Made by a program: the position numbers and the translations under genes. The notes beneath the pieces were generated by a model that did not search any database, was not told the origin of the DNA, and worked only from the letters and a program-made list of their open reading frames with translations. DNA of 64,000 bases from Pseudoflavonifractor sp. MSJ-37 (GTDB lineage Bacteria; Bacillota; Clostridia; Oscillospirales; Oscillospiraceae): the NCBI RefSeq assembly GCF_018917965.1, contig NZ_JAHLPP010000001.1:558001-622000 (forward strand), written 5' to 3'. Shown one piece after another: positions 60,319-64,000 of the stretch. The first letter of the stretch is position 1, and the number at the start of each line of letters is the position of its first letter.

Positions 60319-62214
60319 TTATTGTGCCTCCGGGGGCAGGACCGGCGTATCCGGGGCCGTGGAGGCCGCCGGAGCGGGCGCCGGTGTGGCAGTCGGGGTA
60401 GGAGCGGGAGCGGCTGTCGGCGTTGGGGCCGGCGCGTGGGTGGGCGCGGCCGTGGGATCGGCCGTAGGATGCGTGGAGGGTGCCGGCGTGGCGGTGGGCT
60501 GAGCGGAGGCGCTGGCGGCGGGGGAAGGCGTGGCCGCCGTGGGGGTCTTGGTCATGAGACCGGTGGAGGTGTCGATGCCCAGCCGGCCGGCGTCCGCGGG
60601 ATTGTAGAAGTATACTGCGTTCCGGGCGCTGAATTTGTCGGTGTGGATCACGGTGTCACTGACGGTCTTGCCGCTGGCGTCCACCAGACGCTGATGGACC
60701 TCCACCACCTTGCCGGTGTAGGCGGTGCGGGTGGAGTCCTTCTGAGGCTTGGAGCCCTGCGGCACGGAGCTGTTGGGCTCGTAGACCGTCTTGGGGGCGG
60801 TGGTGCCCACCACGACGGAGTAGGGCTCACCATGGATGCCGGTGGTGTTGGTGCCATAGATGGTCACGTTGCACCAGCGCTTTCCGCCGCTCTGGGTGAG
60901 AGAGGCGGCGATCTTCACCGGGTAATCCGTGTCGTTCTGGAACTTGAAGTCCAGACTGTCGCCGTAGACGGTGGCATCCATGCCGGAGGGCATATAGCCC
61001 ACGTCGTACTTGTGCTTGGTGCGCTCCACGGTCTTGAGGTCCGCCTTGAGGGTGGTGTAGTAGATCGTAGAGGAGAGCTGGCATATGCCGCCGGCCCAGG
61101 TGTCCTGAGTGGTGCCGCTCACATAGGCGCCGGCCTTCCGGAAGCCGCCGGCCTGAGAGTAGGGCCCCACGGTGGCGTTGTAGGAGAAGGTCTCGCCGGG
61201 GAGGAGGATCGTGCCGTTGACCCGCTCGCAGGCCAAGCCCACGTTGTGCCAGCGGTTGGAGCCGCCGGCGGTCTTAGTGGAGGACTGGCCCAGTACGTCC
61301 TTGAAGAGGTTCGCGTTGAGCTTGGCGGTGGTGATCTCCGGCTCGGTCAGGGACAGGGACAGGGAGCAGGTCTCGCCCTCCGCGGTCTGGGCGAGAGCGG
61401 CCTTGGCGTCCGCGGGGTCGAAGCTGACGCCGGTGACGGAGGAGACCACCTGCTTGGTCTTTTTGTCCAGATAGGCGTCGGCGGGCTCGGTGTGGACCTG
61501 CTGATACATGGCGTCATAGTCCGGGTCCGGTGGGGCCTCCGTGATGACGGGCACGTCGAAGGAGGCGGCAGAGGTCTCGCCCTTGCGGAGCATCTCGTCG
61601 AACTCGCCGATCAACGTATCCTCCAGGGCGGCCACGTCGATGGCCTGACCGGTGGTGCCCTTGGTGAGCTTCAGTGTGGAGCCCTCCACGGACCAGGTGG
61701 TCTCCACCATGGGATCGGTGATGTGCGCCTCCGCCTCGGTGACGGCAGAGGGGGTCTGGGGGAAGGAGATGGCGGCATCGCCGTCCGTCCCCTGTCCGAA
61801 GAGGGCGGCCAGATAGCGGACGCCCGCCCCGATGCCCTTGGCCCCATGCCCGGCGGCATCCTTGAGCGCGGCGTCCGCGTCGGCGGAGACCTCCGCGCCA
61901 GTGACCGTGAAGGTCTGCCCGCCGCAGGTGAAGCCGGCGGAGAGCTGGGCCAGCTTGCCGGGGAGCTCCCGCTCCAGCTTCTGCGCGGCTTCGTCCTGTG
62001 TCAGTCCGCCCACATCCACGCCGCTGATGGTGGTGTTGGGGAGGAGCTTCCCGCTGGACGAGACCGCGTAGGAGAAGCCGCCGTATCCGGCGGCCGCCGC
62101 GATCAGGACCACCGCCGCGATGATGGGGGCCTTGCCGCCCTTCCGGGCATTCTTCTCCTGGCGCTTCCCGCGCTCCGAAGAGGGAGCGGTCCGTTTGCCT
62201 TGCTGTCGTTCCAT
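60319..62214 (-). CDS. VanW family protein with YoaR-like domains
   Basis: A 631-aa exported wall-associated protein. Seen: a basic N-terminus and one membrane helix (about 28-52), repeats of the YoaR/peptidoglycan-binding-4 type (ISGVDVGGLTQDEAAQKLE and later), the VanW core (NVGLACERVNGTILLPGETF, then GGICQLSSTIYYTTLKADL), a G5-like segment, and a Pro/Thr/Ala tail. VanW is named from glycopeptide-resistance clusters, but family members are general in Firmicutes. Confidence 0.9.
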   Translation of the reverse strand: MERQQGKRTAPSSERGKRQEKNARKGGKAPIIAAVVLIAAAAGYGGFSYAVSSSGKLLPNTTISGVDVGGLTQDEAAQKLERELPGKLAQLSAGFTCGGQTFTVTGAEVSADADAALKDAAGHGAKGIGAGVRYLAALFGQGTDGDAAISFPQTPSAVTEAEAHITDPMVETTWSVEGSTLKLTKGTTGQAIDVAALEDTLIGEFDEMLRKGETSAASFDVPVITEAPPDPDYDAMYQQVHTEPADAYLDKKTKQVVSSVTGVSFDPADAKAALAQTAEGETCSLSLSLTEPEITTAKLNANLFKDVLGQSSTKTAGGSNRWHNVGLACERVNGTILLPGETFSYNATVGPYSQAGGFRKAGAYVSGTTQDTWAGGICQLSSTIYYTTLKADLKTVERTKHKYDVGYMPSGMDATVYGDSLDFKFQNDTDYPVKIAASLTQSGGKRWCNVTIYGTNTTGIHGEPYSVVVGTTAPKTVYEPNSSVPQGSKPQKDSTRTAYTGKVVEVHQRLVDASGKTVSDTVIHTDKFSARNAVYFYNPADAGRLGIDTSTGLMTKTPTAATPSPAASASAQPTATPAPSTHPTADPTAAPTHAPAPTPTAAPAPTPTATPAPAPAASTAPDTPVLPPEAQ

Positions 62215-62260
62215 GTAAGATCAACTCCAAATATGAGGTAAAAACGAAACACTTCTCTAT

Positions 62261-62289
62261 ATTATAGGAGGCTGAGAAGGAAAATGCAA
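62261..62289 (-). promoter_or_regulatory. promoter of the VanW gene
   Basis: Minus strand: TTGCAT, 17 bp, TATAAT. Confidence 0.75.
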
Positions 62290-62328
62290 TTACAGAACGG
62301 TAACATCGGAGCGTCCGGATAGGATATC

Positions 62329-62358
62329 GCCCCACAGGGCGGGGTGATGTGTCCTCGC
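62329..62358 (+). repeat. partial copy of the four-hairpin repeat
   Basis: GCCCCACAGGGC followed by GGGGTGATGTGTCCTCGC, resembling the left end of the full copies; the rest is missing. A full copy begins 25 bp further on. Confidence 0.45.
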
Positions 62359-62382
62359 TTGCGCAGCCGTTGGCTACTTTTT

Positions 62383-62540
62383 CCCGCCGCGGGCGGGGAC
62401 GGGGGATGCGCTCGCCGCGCGGGCCGCCTGCTCGGCGGGAGCCCCTTTTCTTTTTCTCACGTGAGAAAAAGAAAAGGGGGAAAGAAAAAGAACGCCAGAG
62501 GGGGCGGACCTCCCCTCTGGACACCCCCTATGCGCTCGTT
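62383..62540 (+). repeat. four-hairpin dispersed repeat, copy 3
   Basis: Hairpins in order: CCCGCC/GGCGGG (62383-62397); CCGCC/GGCGG (62424-62438 region); CCCCTTTTCTTTTTCTCAC and its complement (62442-62479, a 38-bp perfect palindrome); CCAGAGGGG/CCCCTCTGG (62495-62520). The tail is TATGCGCTCGTT, as in copy 1. It lies between divergent genes, not at a gene end. Confidence 0.85.
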
Positions 62541-62554
62541 CTCTACCTAATGTA

Positions 62555-62647
62555 TAGGGGCGCCCTCTGTGGTCGTCCCTTCGTCCGGCAGTCGCGCGGA
62601 GCGCACGACAGAGAGCCTGCTGAAGGGCGTCGGGGACGCCGCCCCTA
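62555..62647. repeat. possible MITE-like element
   Basis: About 93 bp bounded by TAGGGGCG (62555-62562) and CGCCCCTA (62640-62647), with internal GTCGCGCGGA/GCGCACGAC-like pairing. No coding potential. Assignment is tentative. Confidence 0.3.
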
Positions 62648-62825
62648 CGATGGTCTGGATATACAAAGCGTCCCCGTCCGATCCAGCCTTTCGAAGTGGC
62701 GGACCGCCTCCGATGACATTAATAGAATTTTCATCCCTCCCGTCTGAAAAATATGATACAATGGTATGGACCGGGGACGGAGGCGTCTCCGGCACCGATC
62801 AATGACGAGCAGGGAGGTCCCCGAT

Positions 62826-64000
62826 ATGGCGGATCATAAGAACGATATGGACAACAACAACGAAGTGGTCTCCTGGATCATCATCGTGGCCGCGCTGGCA
62901 TTCTTTTGGCCCATCGGTCTGGTGCTCCTGTTCCGCAAGCTCTCCGGGGGCGGCGGGAAGAGCATCGTCAGCCGCTCCGTGACCACCACGCGGACCACCT
63001 CCAGCCGGATCGGCACGGCGGAGCCCGGCACCCAGGGGGTCTATGAGAGCCAGACGGTCCGGGAACGGACCGTCCGCCGCCGGACGGAGGCCGGACCGGC
63101 CCCTGCGGCCCGCACGGTCCGCCGCCGCACGCCGGCGGAACCAAAGAGCCTGAGCCTCAAGCGGGGCCGGAGCATGATGATCGCCGGCGGCGTCTTCACG
63201 GGCGTCAGCGCGGTCGCTGTGCTGGGCACGGTCTTCGAGATCATCGACAGCATCCTCTACGGCTGGTTCTCCTTCCGCGACATCGGGGAGCTCTTCGTCC
63301 CGGCGGGGATGTGCGGCGTGGGGCTGGTGCTCCTGACCGTGGGTCTGCGGGAAAACCGGCGGAGCAAACGCTTCCGCAAGTATCTGGCCCTGATCGGCCG
63401 GCAGGAGTCCGTGCCGGTGGAGCGGCTGGCGCAGGCCATGCCCGTGTCCGTCCATACGGCCTGCGCCGACCTTCAGGAGATGCTGGACGAGGGGCTCTTC
63501 CCCACGGGCTTCCTGGACATGGCCCAGGGCCGCCTGATCCTCAGCGGCGAGGGCATCCGGGTGGAGGCCCCGGTCACGAAGAAGCCCGGCCCGGTCCCCG
63601 CGCAGGACGAGGACGAGCGCACGCTGGCCCGGATCCGGGCGGTGAACGACGCCATCGAGGACCCGGTCATGAGCGCCAAGATCGACCGGATCGAGGAGAT
63701 CACCCGCAAGATCTTCGCCTACCAGAAGAAGGAGCCGGAGAAGGGGGGCCAGCTCCGCACCTTCCTGAACTACTATCTCCCCACCACCCTGAAGATCCTG
63801 GATTCCTACGCCCAGCTGGAGGAGCAGGGCGTGGAGGGCGAGAACATCACCACCGCCAAGGCCCGGATCGAGGGCATGATGGACAAGGTGGTGGAGGGCT
63901 TCGAGAAACAGCTCGACAAGCTCTTCGAGGACACCGCCATGGACATCACCACTGATGTGAAGGTGTTGGAGCAGATGCTGGAGAAGGACGGCCTCTCCGG
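62826..64000 (+). CDS. 5-bromo-4-chloroindolyl phosphate hydrolysis family protein, 3' end beyond the window
   Basis: At least 391 codons, open to the window edge. Seen: an N-terminal helix (VVSWIIIVAALAFFWPIGLV), an Arg/Thr-rich linker, a second hydrophobic pair (MMIAGGVFTGVSAVAVLGTV and PAGMCGVGLVLLTVGL), then VERLAQAMPVSVHTACADLQ and LDEGLFPTGFLDMAQGRLIL, typical of the XpaC-related family. The C-terminal coiled region (AKARIEGMMDKVVEGFEKQL) matches relatives found beside TelA-type proteins. AGGGAGGTCC precedes the ATG; an in-frame ATG at 62847 is an alternative. Confidence 0.85.
   Translation, partial: MADHKNDMDNNNEVVSWIIIVAALAFFWPIGLVLLFRKLSGGGGKSIVSRSVTTTRTTSSRIGTAEPGTQGVYESQTVRERTVRRRTEAGPAPAARTVRRRTPAEPKSLSLKRGRSMMIAGGVFTGVSAVAVLGTVFEIIDSILYGWFSFRDIGELFVPAGMCGVGLVLLTVGLRENRRSKRFRKYLALIGRQESVPVERLAQAMPVSVHTACADLQEMLDEGLFPTGFLDMAQGRLILSGEGIRVEAPVTKKPGPVPAQDEDERTLARIRAVNDAIEDPVMSAKIDRIEEITRKIFAYQKKEPEKGGQLRTFLNYYLPTTLKILDSYAQLEEQGVEGENITTAKARIEGMMDKVVEGFEKQLDKLFEDTAMDITTDVKVLEQMLEKDGLS

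Overview
The window looks like a chromosomal segment of a GC-rich, spore-forming member of the Clostridia. A gut Oscillospiraceae of the Flavonifractor/Pseudoflavonifractor type is my best guess. This is an inference from spoIIGA-sigE, Firmicute-type promoters (TTGACA/TATAAT-like, usually 17 bp apart), the L10 leader, clostridial gene neighbourhoods and GC-rich codon use; no database was searched. Most of the sequence is ordinary housekeeping DNA with short, tidy operons, clear ribosome binding sites and many perfect-stem terminators.

Layout. 0.1-2 kb: tsaE-tsaB (t6A tRNA modification) and upp. 2-10 kb: fhs, gdhA (minus), a secreted cell-wall amidase (minus) and an aconitase-like hydratase. 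10-16 kb: an unknown membrane protein, an AlaX-type editing protein, a membrane-anchored parvulin foldase, tcdA, a TauE/SafE exporter split into two genes, an ABM-domain protein and ruvX. 16.3-20.1 kb: rpmG-secE-nusG-rplK-rplA and rplJ-rplL, each unit with a structured leader. 20-24 kb: a three-subunit molybdenum hydroxylase (xdhABC-like). 24-32 kb: tRNA-Leu, a GNAT enzyme, a gene remnant, tRNA-Ser and a tRNA-Ser fragment, xpt, a sirtuin, the ACT/hom/lysC operon and a probable 6S RNA. 32-39 kb: a DUF1292 protein, a class A PBP, spoIIGA-sigE, a cytidylate-kinase-like protein and dapF. 39-43 kb: glnA with an ANTAR regulator, an AEC transporter and a phosphatase. 42.9-45.6 kb: an accessory patch with an AT-rich S51 peptidase gene and a plasmid/ICE-type initiator plus helicase-loader pair. 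45.7-53 kb: glnS, psiE-like, gltX, trpS, and tagO-mnaA for wall polymer synthesis. 53-64 kb: a lipoprotein-like gene, three small unknown genes, a YfcE-type phosphodiesterase, a TetR regulator, a YitT protein, recQ, a DUF2461 protein, a VanW protein and a 5-bromo-4-chloroindolyl-phosphate-hydrolysis family protein cut by the window edge.

Themes. Translation and tRNA biology are concentrated here (t6A/ct6A genes, AlaX, three aminoacyl-tRNA synthetases, ribosomal proteins, tRNAs). Nitrogen metabolism (gdhA, glnA, glnS, gltX), the aspartate pathway (lysC, hom, dapF) and purine handling (xpt, xdh) form smaller groups.

The least ordinary signals are non-coding. They are a dispersed repeat of about 160 bp built from four hairpins (three full copies, two partial); a seven-hairpin intergenic array bracketed by two identical terminators; a structured attenuator-like leader before rpmG; a leader terminator before glnA next to an ANTAR gene; a spoIIG-type promoter with a 21-bp spacer and a Spo0A-box-like site; and promoters embedded in the hairpins that end upstream genes.
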